Positions 8,315 to 16,438 of a stretch of DNA of 64,000 bases are shown here, piece by piece. The position numbers and the translations under genes were made by a program. The stretch spans positions 2,976,001 to 3,040,000 of the forward strand of contig NZ_LT607753.1 in NCBI RefSeq assembly GCF_900090295.1, read 5' to 3'. This DNA comes from Micromonospora coxensis. GTDB lineage: Bacteria; Actinomycetota; Actinomycetes; Mycobacteriales; Micromonosporaceae. A model generated the notes under the pieces. The model was not told the DNA's origin and searched no databases. It saw only the letters and a program-made list of their open reading frames with translations. How positions within the stretch are numbered: the stretch's first letter is position 1; the number at the start of each line of letters is the position of its first letter.

Positions 8315-9202
8315 TTACCCGTTGAGGAACGTCGAGATCCGCTCCCGCAGGTCGGCGCGTTCGGTCCAGGCGAAGCCGGGCCGGTCGTACACGTGCAGGG
8401 TGGCGTGCGGCAGGGCCGTGGCCAACTCCTCGGCGACGTGCGCCGGGTGCAGGTCGTCGCCGACGCAGCCGATCACCAGCGCCGGGGCGGTGACCGCGGC
8501 GAGCGCCGAGACGTCGCGCAGCGGGACCTGCTCCGGCAGGTCGGCCAGCCCGGGGGCGAGCCCGTCGCGCAGCAGCTGGTCCAGCCGCTGCCGCAGGTAC
8601 GCCCAGCCGGCCGGGGTGTTGCGCACCGCCTGCGGCAGCTCCAGCGAGACCACCTCGGCCACGGCGGAGGCGTCCTGAGCGGACACGGCGTCCAGCAGGT
8701 CGGTCAGCCGCTGCCGGGCCTCCGGACCGCGCGGGGTGTCCAGCGCGGCGGGGAGGAAGAAGACCAGCTTCTCGAAGCGGTCCGGGCTGTCGGCCAGCAG
8801 CCGGCAGAGCGCGCCGGCACCGAGGCTGGCCCCGAAGGCCCGGGTCGCCCCGCCGAGGTCGGCCACCGCCCGCAGGTCACGGGCGAGATCGAGGTACGTC
8901 CACAGGCCGGGCGGCGCGTCGGAGCGGCCGTGCCCACGGAACTGGAAGAAGATCCGACGACCGGTGACCGCGCTGCCGAAGGGGCGGGTGGTGGCGATGC
9001 CGTTGCCCAGCCCGTGCGCGAAGACGGTGACCGGGTCACCGGCGCCGGTGACCAGCCGCTCCAGCCGTACGTCGTGCGGCGTGGCGACCAGTTCGGTCTC
9101 CGGTTCGGGCAGCGCGGGCCGCCCGGTGCGGGGCGCGCCGGGGCCGGGCCCCCAGGTGCGGGGGCCGCCGTCCGGTGGCGGGGGCCAGCGGAAACCTCTC
9201 AC
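8315..9202 (-). CDS. Alpha/beta hydrolase with non-canonical C-terminal His region
   Basis: A 295-residue alpha/beta hydrolase. The nucleophile elbow is GASLGAG, the oxyanion region is FAHGLGNG, and the acid candidate is in CVGDDLHP. Where family members have a catalytic GH, this protein reads RPGFAWTERADL, so the His appears to be absent. It may be inactive as a classical hydrolase or have a displaced His. The GTG start overlaps the stop of the DUF2516 gene (GTGA at 9199-9202), so it is probably translated from the DUF2516 mRNA. The first 35 residues are Pro-rich and probably disordered. Confidence 0.8.
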   Translation of the reverse strand: MRGFRWPPPPDGGPRTWGPGPGAPRTGRPALPEPETELVATPHDVRLERLVTGAGDPVTVFAHGLGNGIATTRPFGSAVTGRRIFFQFRGHGRSDAPPGLWTYLDLARDLRAVADLGGATRAFGASLGAGALCRLLADSPDRFEKLVFFLPAALDTPRGPEARQRLTDLLDAVSAQDASAVAEVVSLELPQAVRNTPAGWAYLRQRLDQLLRDGLAPGLADLPEQVPLRDVSALAAVTAPALVIGCVGDDLHPAHVAEELATALPHATLHVYDRPGFAWTERADLRERISTFLNG

Positions 9203-9513
9203 CAGAACCCTTTGCCGTCGTGCAGGTCGCGCAGCCCGACCCGGACGTCGAGCAGGTAGATCAGGCCCGCCGCGATGCCGATCAGCCCGAAGATGCTGAG
9301 CGCGCCGAAGCCGAGCAGGGTGAGCACCAGGCAGACCGCCAGGATGGCGATCCAGCCGCCCTTGGGCAGGGTGCCGATCGCCGGGAACGCGTCACCCCGC
9401 TGGGTGATCGCGTGCACCAGGGCGACGCCCTGCACGATCAGCGCGAAGACGAGCAGGATCAGATCGATCACGGAGACGATCTGGAAGACGAAGATCGGCG
9501 CGGCGATGGCCAT
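9199..9513 (-). CDS. DUF2516 family membrane protein
   Basis: A 104-residue protein with three or four hydrophobic segments and a conserved end (YLLDVRVGLRDLHDGKGFW), matching DUF2516. Its position next to an HbhA-like gene and an XRE regulator parallels Rv0474-Rv0475-Rv0476 of M. tuberculosis (from memory). The ATG at 9513 is preferred over 9525 or 9552 because TATGCT (9521-9526) lies exactly 7 nt upstream, giving a leaderless start. A terminator hairpin at 9534-9569 separates it from the hbhA-like gene, so it has its own transcript. Function is unknown. Confidence 0.85.
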   Translation of the reverse strand: MAIAAPIFVFQIVSVIDLILLVFALIVQGVALVHAITQRGDAFPAIGTLPKGGWIAILAVCLVLTLLGFGALSIFGLIGIAAGLIYLLDVRVGLRDLHDGKGFW

Positions 9514-9533
9514 GACGGCCAGCATATGCCGAC

Positions 9534-9569
9534 GACCCCGGAAACGTCCCACAGGACGCTTCCGGGGTC
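9534..9569 (-). terminator. Hairpin terminator after the HbhA-like gene
   Basis: GACCCCGGAA pairs with TTCCGGGGTC and CGTCC pairs with GGACG around a CACA loop, with one A-C mismatch between the two stems. It lies 18 bp after the stop of the HbhA-like gene and just upstream of the DUF2516 promoter. Confidence 0.75.
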
Positions 9570-9586
9570 GTACCGGCGTCGGATCC

Positions 9587-10258
9587 TTACTCGGCGGCCG
9601 GGCGGGTCCGCTTCGTGGCCTTCGGCAGCTTGGCCGACGGGGTGGCGGCCGGCTTGGCGGCGGCCCGGGTGGCCCGCGTGCGGGTCACCTTCGCCGCGGC
9701 CGGCTTGGCCTCGACGACCTCGGCCACCTCGGCCGGGGTGGGGACCTCGGTCGTGGCGGCCGGGGTCTGCGCCGGAGCGGTCTTCACCTCGGCGGGAACG
9801 GTGGCGTCGGTCGCCTCGATGTCGGCGTTGACGGTGTCGGCGGCCTCCAGCACACCGGCACCGACCACCCGCTCGCCCCGGGCGATCAGCGCGCCGTACG
9901 CGGCCAGCGCCCGCTCCTGGGCGGCCTGCGCGCCGGCCAGCACGGCGGCGGCGTTGCGGGTGGCGGCCTCGCGCAGCTTGTCCAGGTCGAGGTCGGCCGG
10001 GACGGCCTTCTCGCGCAGGCCGGTCGCGGTCAGGTTGGCGGTCCGGATGGTCTCGGTGGCCTTCTGGCGCAGCTCGACACCGGTGACGACGGCCTTGCCA
10101 CCGAGCTCGGTGACGACCTTGGTGCCGTCGGTGACGACCTTGTCGCGCAGCTCGGTCACCACGGTGGGGAGCTTGCGCAGCTGCTGGTACGCCAGCTCGC
10201 CGGCGCCGGCGGCGGCGTAGAGCGGGGCCGGGATGCGGTGGGTCTTCGGCTGGGTCAT
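9587..10258 (-). CDS. HbhA-like heparin-binding hemagglutinin homologue
   Basis: A 223-residue protein with a helical, coiled-coil-prone N-terminal region. A KLPTVVTELRDKV segment leads into repeated short helices such as VVTELGGKAV and ELRQKATETIRTA. A Lys/Ala/Pro-rich tail follows (AKVTRTRATRAAAKPAATPSAKLPKATKRTRPAAE). This is the layout of mycobacterial HbhA, whose Lys/Ala/Pro tail binds heparan sulfate and is methylated; in non-pathogens a role in membrane or lipid-body association is more likely. It starts at an ATGA overlap with the XRE gene, so the two form an operon. The tail is low complexity, so homology rests mainly on the N-terminal half and on synteny. Confidence 0.75.
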   Translation of the reverse strand: MTQPKTHRIPAPLYAAAGAGELAYQQLRKLPTVVTELRDKVVTDGTKVVTELGGKAVVTGVELRQKATETIRTANLTATGLREKAVPADLDLDKLREAATRNAAAVLAGAQAAQERALAAYGALIARGERVVGAGVLEAADTVNADIEATDATVPAEVKTAPAQTPAATTEVPTPAEVAEVVEAKPAAAKVTRTRATRAAAKPAATPSAKLPKATKRTRPAAE

Positions 10259-10869
10259 GACTGTTCCTCCTCGGCCGCTCCGGCGGCCTTCCGGGCCGCC
10301 TTCGGGGCGGCCTTGCTGGTGCGGGCGCTGGTGGTGGGTGCGGGCGCCGGGCCCGCCTCGGTGACGGCCACCGATTCGAGGACGGCCTCGGTCGGGGTGC
10401 CCTCCGGCGTGGTCGGGCCGGTGGTGGCCGGTCCGAGGGTGGCGGCGGCCTCGGTCGGCGCCGCCGGTGCGGTGGGCTCCGCGGTCGGGGTGACGTCCTG
10501 CCCGGCCGTGGCGGTGGCCTCGGCGAGCCGGAGGTTCTCCCGGCGGAAGGTCTCGTAGATCTGGCTCAGCGACTGCTTCTGCGCCATCGTCAGGTCGGGG
10601 TCGACGGCGATGGCCGCGAGCACCCCCTGCCCCTCCTTGTCGTCGAGCAGCCCGGCCCGCAGGTACATCGCGGGCGTGGAGACCCGCAACGCGCTGGCGA
10701 GCTGCTGGAGCACCTCAGCGCTGGGCTTGCGCAGCCCGCGCTCGATCTGGCTGAGGTAGGGGTTGCTCACCCCGGCCTGCTCGGCGAGCTGGCGCAGCGA
10801 GATCTTGGCGTTCCGGCGCAGGTCACGGATGAATCCGCCGACGTCGGGTAGATCCTTGGGTGCGGCCAT
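10255..10869 (-). CDS. XRE-family HTH regulator of the hbhA-like locus
   Basis: A 204-residue protein. Residues 10-70 are a Cro/C1-type HTH (SLRQLAEQAGVSNPYLSQIERGLRKPS), followed by a helical segment (MAQKQSLSQIYETFRRENLRL) and a Pro/Thr/Ala-rich tail that ends in a Lys/Ala segment like that of HbhA itself. The ATG at 10869 follows a -10 TACCGT by 6 nt, with -35 TTGCTG 17 bp further up, giving a leaderless transcript. It overlaps the HbhA-like gene by ATGA. Autoregulation is suggested by an inverted repeat in the divergent promoter region. Confidence 0.87.
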   Translation of the reverse strand: MAAPKDLPDVGGFIRDLRRNAKISLRQLAEQAGVSNPYLSQIERGLRKPSAEVLQQLASALRVSTPAMYLRAGLLDDKEGQGVLAAIAVDPDLTMAQKQSLSQIYETFRRENLRLAEATATAGQDVTPTAEPTAPAAPTEAAATLGPATTGPTTPEGTPTEAVLESVAVTEAGPAPAPTTSARTSKAAPKAARKAAGAAEEEQS

Positions 10870-10875
10870 ACCCCA

Positions 10876-10973
10876 ACGGTAGCCCGCGCTGCTAACTCCA
10901 GCAAGCAAAGCGCTAGCCACAGTTAGCAAGGCCACAGATCGCGGTTGCGGACCGGAAGTCGGGTCCGTAGCTT
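10876..10973. promoter_or_regulatory. Divergent leaderless promoters with inverted repeat (XRE gene / hydrolase)
   Basis: On the minus strand, -35 TTGCTG (10899-10904) and -10 TACCGT (10876-10881) are 17 bp apart and serve the XRE gene. On the plus strand, -35 TTGCGG (10945-10950) and -10 TAGCTT (10968-10973) are also 17 bp apart and serve the hydrolase at 10981. Between them GCTAACT (10891-10897) and AGTTAGC (10921-10927) form an inverted repeat that overlaps the XRE core promoter, a plausible XRE operator. Confidence 0.7.
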
Positions 10974-10980
10974 GCTCGAC

Positions 10981-11778
10981 GTGACGAAGATCGAGATCAA
11001 CGGCGCCTCGCTCGCCTACGACGACCTGGGCAGCGGCAGCGCCGTGGTCCTGCTGCACGCCGGGATCGCCGACCGGCGGATGTGGCGGGGGCAGCTGGCC
11101 GCCCTCGCCGAGCGGCACCGGGTGATCGCCCTCGACCTGCGGGGGTACGGCGAGTCCGAACTGCCGCCGAGCCCGTTCGCCCACCACGACGACGTCGTCG
11201 GGCTGCTCGACGCGCTCGGCATCGACCGGGCCGCCCTGGTCGGCTGCTCCTTCGGCGGCGCGGTGGCGATCGACACCGCGCTGGCCCACCCGGCCCGGGT
11301 GTCGGCGCTCGCCCTGTTCGGCACGGCCATCTCCGGCAACGAGTGGTCCGAGGAAACCGAACAGCTGTGGGAGAAGCTGGTCGGCGAGGTCGACCCGGAG
11401 GACTTCACCGCGACCGCCGCCGGCGAGGTCCGGTTCTGGGTCGTCGGCCCCGGCCGAGAGCCCGGGGACGTCGACCCGGAGCTGATCGCGTTCGCCGAGG
11501 AGATGGACCGGCGCGCGCTCGCCGCCGAAGTGGCCCTTAGCGCGGTGGAGGTCGAGGAGCTGGACCCGCCGGCGATCGGACGCCTCGGCGAGCTGCGGCT
11601 GCCGGTGCTGGTCACCGCCGGGGCAGCCGACGTCCGGGACATCGCCCGGATCGCCGACCGGATCGCGGCCGAGGTGCCCGGCGCGGTACGCCTGCCGGAC
11701 GTGCCGGACGCCGCCCACCTGCTGCCGCTGGAGCGCCCCGAGGCCGTCGACGCCGCCCTGCGCGACTTCCTGCGCTGA
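10981..11778 (+). CDS. Alpha/beta fold hydrolase
   Basis: A 265-residue alpha/beta hydrolase with an intact triad pattern: oxyanion HAGIADRRMW, nucleophile GCSFGG, acid in the TAGAADVRD region, and His in DAAHLLPLERP. It resembles the 3-oxoadipate enol-lactonase / haloperoxidase-like group, but nothing nearby indicates a pathway. The GTG at 10981 is chosen because TAGCTT lies 7 nt upstream with a TTGCGG -35 at 17 bp spacing. It is divergent from the XRE regulator. Confidence 0.87.
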   Translation: MTKIEINGASLAYDDLGSGSAVVLLHAGIADRRMWRGQLAALAERHRVIALDLRGYGESELPPSPFAHHDDVVGLLDALGIDRAALVGCSFGGAVAIDTALAHPARVSALALFGTAISGNEWSEETEQLWEKLVGEVDPEDFTATAAGEVRFWVVGPGREPGDVDPELIAFAEEMDRRALAAEVALSAVEVEELDPPAIGRLGELRLPVLVTAGAADVRDIARIADRIAAEVPGAVRLPDVPDAAHLLPLERPEAVDAALRDFLR

Positions 11779-11854
11779 CCCTCACCGGCGGGTCCGTCCT
11801 CACCACCTACACCACCCTCCGGGCCGGCGACGCCGTGCCACCGGCCAGGGCGGG

Positions 11855-12814
11855 TCACCAGACGGGGCGTACCGCGCCGACCGGCAGGCCGCCGCCGAGC
11901 AGCGGCAGCTCGGCGTACTCGACGAGCACCGGGGCCTCGACGCCGAGCCGGCGCAGCGCGGAGACCAGCACCGGCATCCGGGCCCGGCCCGCGCCGTCGT
12001 CGATCTTCAGGGCGACCGCGCCGACGCCGGGGACGGCCGCCGCGATGACGCCCTCCGCGCCCACCTTGGCCAGCGCCCCGGGTACGCCCCGCATCAGCCG
12101 GGTGTCGTCCGCCTCGGTCCCGCCCACCAGCTCCGGGTGCGCGCGCATCGCGTCGGCGACGGTCCGCTCGACCGTCCCCGGCTCGGCGGAGACCAGCCGC
12201 AGGTACGCCCGGGCCAGCCCGGTCAGTGAGACGGCGAGCACCGGGGCGCCGCAGCCGTCCACCCCCACGGCTGCCGCCTGCTCCCCGGTGAACTCCTCGA
12301 TGGCGGCGGTCAGCCGCTGCTGCAACGGGTGCTCCGGCCGCCAGTAGCCGTCCAGCGGCCAGCCGGCGGCGAGGCAGGTGAGCAGCATCCCGGCGTGCTT
12401 GCCGGAGCAGTTCATCTGGACACGGCTCGGCCCGCCGCCGGCCCGCAGCACCGCCGCCCGGGCGGCGTCACCGACCGGCAGGTCCGGCGGGCAGTGCAGC
12501 GCGTCGGCGTCCAGCCCGGCGCGGGCCAGCAACGAGCCGACCCGGGCCAGGTGGAACTCCTCGCCCGCGTGACTCGCCGAGACCAGCGCGATGTCGGCCG
12601 GGTCGGTCAGCGGCAGCCCGGCGCGGAGCATCCCCACCGCCTGCATCGGCTTGCTCGACGAGCGCGGGAAGATCGGCGAGGCGACGTCCCCCGCCCCGGC
12701 CACCGGCGTGCCGGTGGCGTCGAGCACCACCACCGAGCCCCGGTGGACGCCCTCCACGAAGCCGGACCGGACCACCTCGGCGAGCGGCGCGCCGCCCTCG
12801 TACGTCTTTCCCAC
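11855..12814 (-). CDS. Asparaginase (L-asparaginase II family, PF06089)
   Basis: A 319-residue protein of the rhizobial/actinobacterial thermolabile asparaginase family, which hydrolyses L-asparagine to aspartate and ammonia and is unrelated in fold to E. coli AnsA/AnsB. Conserved blocks visible are RSSSKPMQAVGML, SASHAGEEFH, MNCSGKHAGML and VDGCGAPVLAV, the last holding the Ser/Lys/Cys residues of the family. The GTG at 12814 follows TACCGT by 7 nt. It stands downstream of, and in the same direction as, the BKACE gene but has its own promoter. Confidence 0.9.
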   Translation of the reverse strand: MGKTYEGGAPLAEVVRSGFVEGVHRGSVVVLDATGTPVAGAGDVASPIFPRSSSKPMQAVGMLRAGLPLTDPADIALVSASHAGEEFHLARVGSLLARAGLDADALHCPPDLPVGDAARAAVLRAGGGPSRVQMNCSGKHAGMLLTCLAAGWPLDGYWRPEHPLQQRLTAAIEEFTGEQAAAVGVDGCGAPVLAVSLTGLARAYLRLVSAEPGTVERTVADAMRAHPELVGGTEADDTRLMRGVPGALAKVGAEGVIAAAVPGVGAVALKIDDGAGRARMPVLVSALRRLGVEAPVLVEYAELPLLGGGLPVGAVRPVW

Positions 12815-12908
12815 GGAGTGGACGGTACCGAGGCGGTCGGCCGGGTCGCCGCCGGGGTGACCAGGGACGCGACGGCAGGGCGTAGAGGGGTGGTGGGCGG
12901 TGGCGGCC

Positions 12909-13736
12909 TTACAGGCCGAGCAGCTGCCGGGCCTCGGCGGTGGTCAGCGGCGGACGCTGGGCGAGCTGCGCGAAGCCGACCGCGCGGGCGACGAGCTGCA
13001 TGTTGGACTCCACCGGCCGCCCCTTGGCGTACGTGGTGGTGTCCTCCATGCCGACGCGCAGGTGACCGCCGGCCGAGAGCGAGGCCAGCATCACCGGAAT
13101 GGTGCTGCGGCCGATGCCGGTGGCCGAGAAGGTGGTGCCCTCGGGCAGGTCGCGCAGCATCTGCGTCGCGGCGACCAGGGTGGCGGTGGTGCCCGGCATC
13201 CCGCCCGGCACGCCCATCACGAGGTCGACGTGCACGTGGCCGCCGTGCGGCAGGCCGTACCTGCCGAGCAGCCGCTGCAGGGCGGTGAGGTGGCCGAGGT
13301 CGAAGATCTCGTACTCCGGCACGACACCGCGCTCCTGCATCCGGGTGTGCAGGTCGACGATGAACTCCCAGCGGTTGAGGAAGACGTCGTCGCCGAAGTT
13401 GACCGTGCCCATGGTGCAGGAGGCCATGTCGGGGCCGGCGTCGAGCACGGCGAGCCGGTCGGACTCCGGGTCGGTGACCGCGCCGCCGGAGGAGAGCTGC
13501 ACGATCAGGTCGGTGCCCTCCCGCAGCGCGGTCACGGTCTCCCGCAGCCGCCCCTGGTCCAGGGTCGGCTTCGCCTCGTCGTCGCGGATGTGGACGTGGA
13601 TCACGGCGGCGCCGAGCGCCTCGCACTCCTTGGCGGTCAGCAGCAGCTCGTCGAGGGTCACCGGCAGCGCCGGCACCTCCGCCTTGGCCGACTCCGCGCC
13701 GGTGGGGGCAACCGTGATCAACGTCCCTGTCGTCAT
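12909..13736 (-). CDS. 3-keto-5-aminohexanoate cleavage protein family (BKACE)
   Basis: A 275-residue TIM-barrel Zn enzyme of PF05853, which condenses acetyl-CoA with beta-keto acids and cleaves the product. The zinc ligands are in AAVIHVHIRDDEAKP (HxH) near residue 48, with further conserved blocks QLSSGG, MASCTMGTVNF and GHVHVDLVMGVPGGMPGT. Kce itself acts in lysine fermentation, but actinobacterial members have diverse substrates, so the keto acid cannot be named. The ATG at 13736 follows TAGGAT by 6 nt (leaderless). Confidence 0.88.
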   Translation of the reverse strand: MTTGTLITVAPTGAESAKAEVPALPVTLDELLLTAKECEALGAAVIHVHIRDDEAKPTLDQGRLRETVTALREGTDLIVQLSSGGAVTDPESDRLAVLDAGPDMASCTMGTVNFGDDVFLNRWEFIVDLHTRMQERGVVPEYEIFDLGHLTALQRLLGRYGLPHGGHVHVDLVMGVPGGMPGTTATLVAATQMLRDLPEGTTFSATGIGRSTIPVMLASLSAGGHLRVGMEDTTTYAKGRPVESNMQLVARAVGFAQLAQRPPLTTAEARQLLGL

Positions 13737-13861
13737 GCCCGGATCCTAGACGCCCACCGGCCGCCGAGTCGACGCCCGGAGCGCGTCACGACGGAAGAAC
13801 CGCGCGTGTCGCGCTGCCGGGGCGGAAACCTTCCTGTGGGACGCGCCGCGACCGGGCACCC

Positions 13862-14974
13862 TTACGTCGGGTCGATCGCCGCAGCGCTCTCCCCCACCAG
13901 CAGCCGGGCGTCGTCGGCGACGGTGCGCTTGACCACGGCCAGGGCGACCTGACCCAGCTCGTGGTGGTGCACGGCGGTGCCGACGAATCCGACCGCCCGG
14001 CCGTCCAGCGTGACCGGCGTGCCGGCGACCGGCGGCTGGTCGGTGGTCACCCCGTCCAGGTGCAGCAGGACGAGCCGACGCGGCGGCCGACCCATGTTGT
14101 GCACCCGGGCCACCGTCTCCTGACCGCGGTAGCACCCCTTGTCCAGGTGCACCGCCGAGCCGATCAGGCCCACCTCGGCCGGGATGGTCCGGTGGTCGGT
14201 GTCCACCCCGGCCCGGGGCCGCCGGGCGGCCACCCGCACCGCCTCGTACGCCCACAGCCCGGCCACCGGCACCCCGTTGCCCCGCAACTCGGCGACGACC
14301 CGGTCCATGGCGGGCCGGGGCACCAGCAGGTCCACCCCGAGCGGGCCCCGGCGGGCCCAGCCGCCGGCGGGCAGCGGCCGCACGTCGTACACGACGGTGG
14401 GCCGGGGCGGCAGCTCGCCGGAGCGGAACTTCGGGCCCGGCACCGCGACCGCGTCGGGCTCGGCCAGCCCGGTCACGCCGATCGTCCCGACGGCCTCGGC
14501 GGCCTCCGGGCCGACCAGCGACAGCAGCGCGTGGTCGGCGGTGGCGTCGCGCGGCTCCACCTTCCTGAAGAACCGCATCCGCTCCAGGTACGCCAGCAGC
14601 CCGGCGGTCATCCCGGGCTCGGTGTCGAGCCAGGTGGTCTCGCCGTCCTCGGCGACCATCGCGTGCTGCTCGACGTGCCCGTGCGGGCTGAGCACCAGCA
14701 GCTCGGTCCCCTGCCAGGGCCGCAGCGTCGCCAGGTGCTGGCTGGTCAGGGTGTGCAGCCAGCCGATCCGCTCCTCGCCGGGCACCGCCACGACGCCCCG
14801 GTGCGACCGGTCCACCAGCGCCACGGCCGTCTCCAGGGTGCGCTGCTCCCGCATCGGGTCGCCGTAGTGCGCGGCCACGCCCCGGACCCCGGCCGCCCGG
14901 TGCTCCGGGTCCGGCTGGTCCCGGCTGGCCTCGTCGATCGCCTCGACGGCCACCGCTCCCGCGATGTCGATCAT
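13862..14974 (-). CDS. ygfZ: Folate-binding protein YgfZ
   Basis: A 370-residue GcvT-like protein with the YgfZ signature KGCYRGQETVARVHNMGR, whose Cys is essential in E. coli YgfZ. The family uses tetrahydrofolate and supports assembly or repair of iron-sulfur clusters, for example in MiaB. The start at 14974 gives MIDIAGAVAVEAID and overlaps the Fur stop by ATGA, so it is translated from the fur mRNA. Joint expression of an Fe-S maintenance factor with a Fur-type sensor fits a metal or oxidative-stress role. Confidence 0.9.
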   Translation of the reverse strand: MIDIAGAVAVEAIDEASRDQPDPEHRAAGVRGVAAHYGDPMREQRTLETAVALVDRSHRGVVAVPGEERIGWLHTLTSQHLATLRPWQGTELLVLSPHGHVEQHAMVAEDGETTWLDTEPGMTAGLLAYLERMRFFRKVEPRDATADHALLSLVGPEAAEAVGTIGVTGLAEPDAVAVPGPKFRSGELPPRPTVVYDVRPLPAGGWARRGPLGVDLLVPRPAMDRVVAELRGNGVPVAGLWAYEAVRVAARRPRAGVDTDHRTIPAEVGLIGSAVHLDKGCYRGQETVARVHNMGRPPRRLVLLHLDGVTTDQPPVAGTPVTLDGRAVGFVGTAVHHHELGQVALAVVKRTVADDARLLVGESAAAIDPT

Positions 14975-15399
14975 GTGGGTTCCCCGTCCTCGCAGTTGCC
15001 GCAGACGCCGAAGAGCGCCACGTGCCCGATGTCCACCCGGAACCCGCGCTCCGTCGCCAGCCGGTCGGCCAGCGGGCCCATCAGCTCCGGATCGATCTCG
15101 TCGATCGCCCCGCACTCCCGGCAGACCAGGTGGACGTGCTGGTGCTCACCGGCGGCGTGGTAGGTCGGCGAGCCGTGCGACAGGTGGGTGTGGGTCACCA
15201 GCCCGAGCCGTTCCAGCAGCTCCAGGGTGCGGTAGATGGTGGTGATGTTGACCCCGGCGGCGACCTCACGGACCGCCGTGTGCACCTGTTCCGGCGTGGC
15301 GTGTCCCAGGTCCAGCACGGCCTGGAGCACCAGCTGCCGCTGGGCCGTCAGCCGCAGCCCACGGGAGCGGAGCATTTCCGCGAGGGAGGATTCGGACAC
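14971..15399 (-). CDS. Fur family metalloregulator
   Basis: A 142-residue Fur/Zur/PerR-type repressor. The winged helix covers residues 10-80 (RLTAQRQLVLQAV...NITTIYRTLELLERLGLV). Metal sites include the HQHVHLVCREC segment and a C-terminal CGNC pair, which form the structural Zn site with CREC. Fur and Zur subtypes cannot be separated with certainty by eye. The GTG at 15399 follows a strong TATGAT -10 (15406-15411) by 6 nt. It overlaps ygfZ by ATGA, and the divergent ADCL-like gene starts 95 bp away. Confidence 0.9.
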   Translation of the reverse strand: MSESSLAEMLRSRGLRLTAQRQLVLQAVLDLGHATPEQVHTAVREVAAGVNITTIYRTLELLERLGLVTHTHLSHGSPTYHAAGEHQHVHLVCRECGAIDEIDPELMGPLADRLATERGFRVDIGHVALFGVCGNCEDGEPT

Positions 15400-15493
15400 C
15401 GTCCGATCATAGTTCGGCCGCCCGCCACGCCGACCGACCGTCGCCGGCGGCGGCCCGGGTCCGGCCCGGCGCCCGACCGTACGCTGGACGGCC

Positions 15494-16342
15494 ATGGAGG
15501 CACCGAGGATCGCCGTGCTGGGCCGGGGGGTCGTACCGGTGGGAGACCCGGTACTGCGCGGCGACGACCTCGGCGTGCTGCACGGTGACGGCCTGTTCGA
15601 GACGATGCACCTGCGCGGTGGCCGGCCCTGGCTGCCGGACGCGCACCTGGCCCGGCTGCGGGCCGGCGCCGCCGCCGTCGAGCTGCCGCTGCCGCCGGAG
15701 GACGCCCTGGTCGACCTGCTCGACACGGTGGCCGCCGGCTGGCCGGCGCAGGTGGAGGGAGCGCTGCGGCTGGTCTGCACGCGCGGCCCGGAGGGGGGCG
15801 GTCCGCCGACGGTCCACGCCACGCTCGCCGAGGTGCCGGCCGCCGCCCGGCGGGCCCGGCGGGACGGCGTCACCGTGGCCTGCCTCCCCCTCGGGGTCCC
15901 GGCCACCGCCCGCCCCGCCCTCGACTGGCTCCCCGCCGGCGTCAAGTCGACCTCGTACGCGGTGAGCGCGGCGGCCCGGCGCTGGGCGGCCCGCAACGGC
16001 GTGGACGACGTGCTCTGGCTCTCCAGCGACGGGTACGTGCTGGAAGGGCCGAGCGCCAACGTGGTCTGGCTGGAGGGGGGCACGGTCTGCACCGTGCCGG
16101 CCGGGACGACCGGGATCCTCCCCGGCACCACCTGCGCCTGGCTGCTCGCCCACGCCGCCGACCTCGGCTTCGCCGCCGCCGAACGCATGGCCACCCCGCG
16201 ACGGCTGGTCGACGCCGACGGGGTCTGGTTCACCTCGTCCGTCCGTGGCCTGGTGGAGATCCGCACCCTCGACGCCACCCGCCTCGCCCGCTGCCCTGAG
16301 ACCCGGCGGATCCAGGCCCTGCTCGGCCACCCCGTCGGCTGA
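15494..16342 (+). CDS. pabC: Aminotransferase class IV, aminodeoxychorismate lyase-like
   Basis: A 282-residue fold-type IV PLP enzyme. The Schiff-base Lys is in LPAGVKSTSYAVSAAARR, the Glu in LEGPSANVVW, and the phosphate loop in TTGILPGTT. It starts with the common GDPVLRGDDLGVLHGDGLFETMHLRGGRPW block. ADCL makes 4-aminobenzoate for folate, which fits a folate-dependent YgfZ next door, but D-amino-acid or branched-chain activity cannot be excluded. The ATG follows TACGCT by 8 nt. The divergent pairing with ygfZ parallels Rv0811c/Rv0812 (from memory). Confidence 0.8.
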   Translation: MEAPRIAVLGRGVVPVGDPVLRGDDLGVLHGDGLFETMHLRGGRPWLPDAHLARLRAGAAAVELPLPPEDALVDLLDTVAAGWPAQVEGALRLVCTRGPEGGGPPTVHATLAEVPAAARRARRDGVTVACLPLGVPATARPALDWLPAGVKSTSYAVSAAARRWAARNGVDDVLWLSSDGYVLEGPSANVVWLEGGTVCTVPAGTTGILPGTTCAWLLAHAADLGFAAAERMATPRRLVDADGVWFTSSVRGLVEIRTLDATRLARCPETRRIQALLGHPVG

Positions 16343-16361
16343 CGGTGCGGTCGACGCTGAT

Positions 16362-16409
16362 CGGGAGGTCCGCGTCACGGAGAGCGCGTCCGGCGGCGCG
16401 GACCTCCCG
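16362..16409. terminator. Long hairpin between convergent genes
   Basis: CGGGAGGTCCGCG (16362-16374) pairs perfectly with CGCGGACCTCCCG (16397-16409) around a 22-nt loop. It lies between the ends of the ADCL-like gene and the nitrobindin-like gene and could serve both. Confidence 0.55.
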
Positions 16410-16438
16410 GTCGACAGGGCGAGCGGTCAAGGGCAGGG

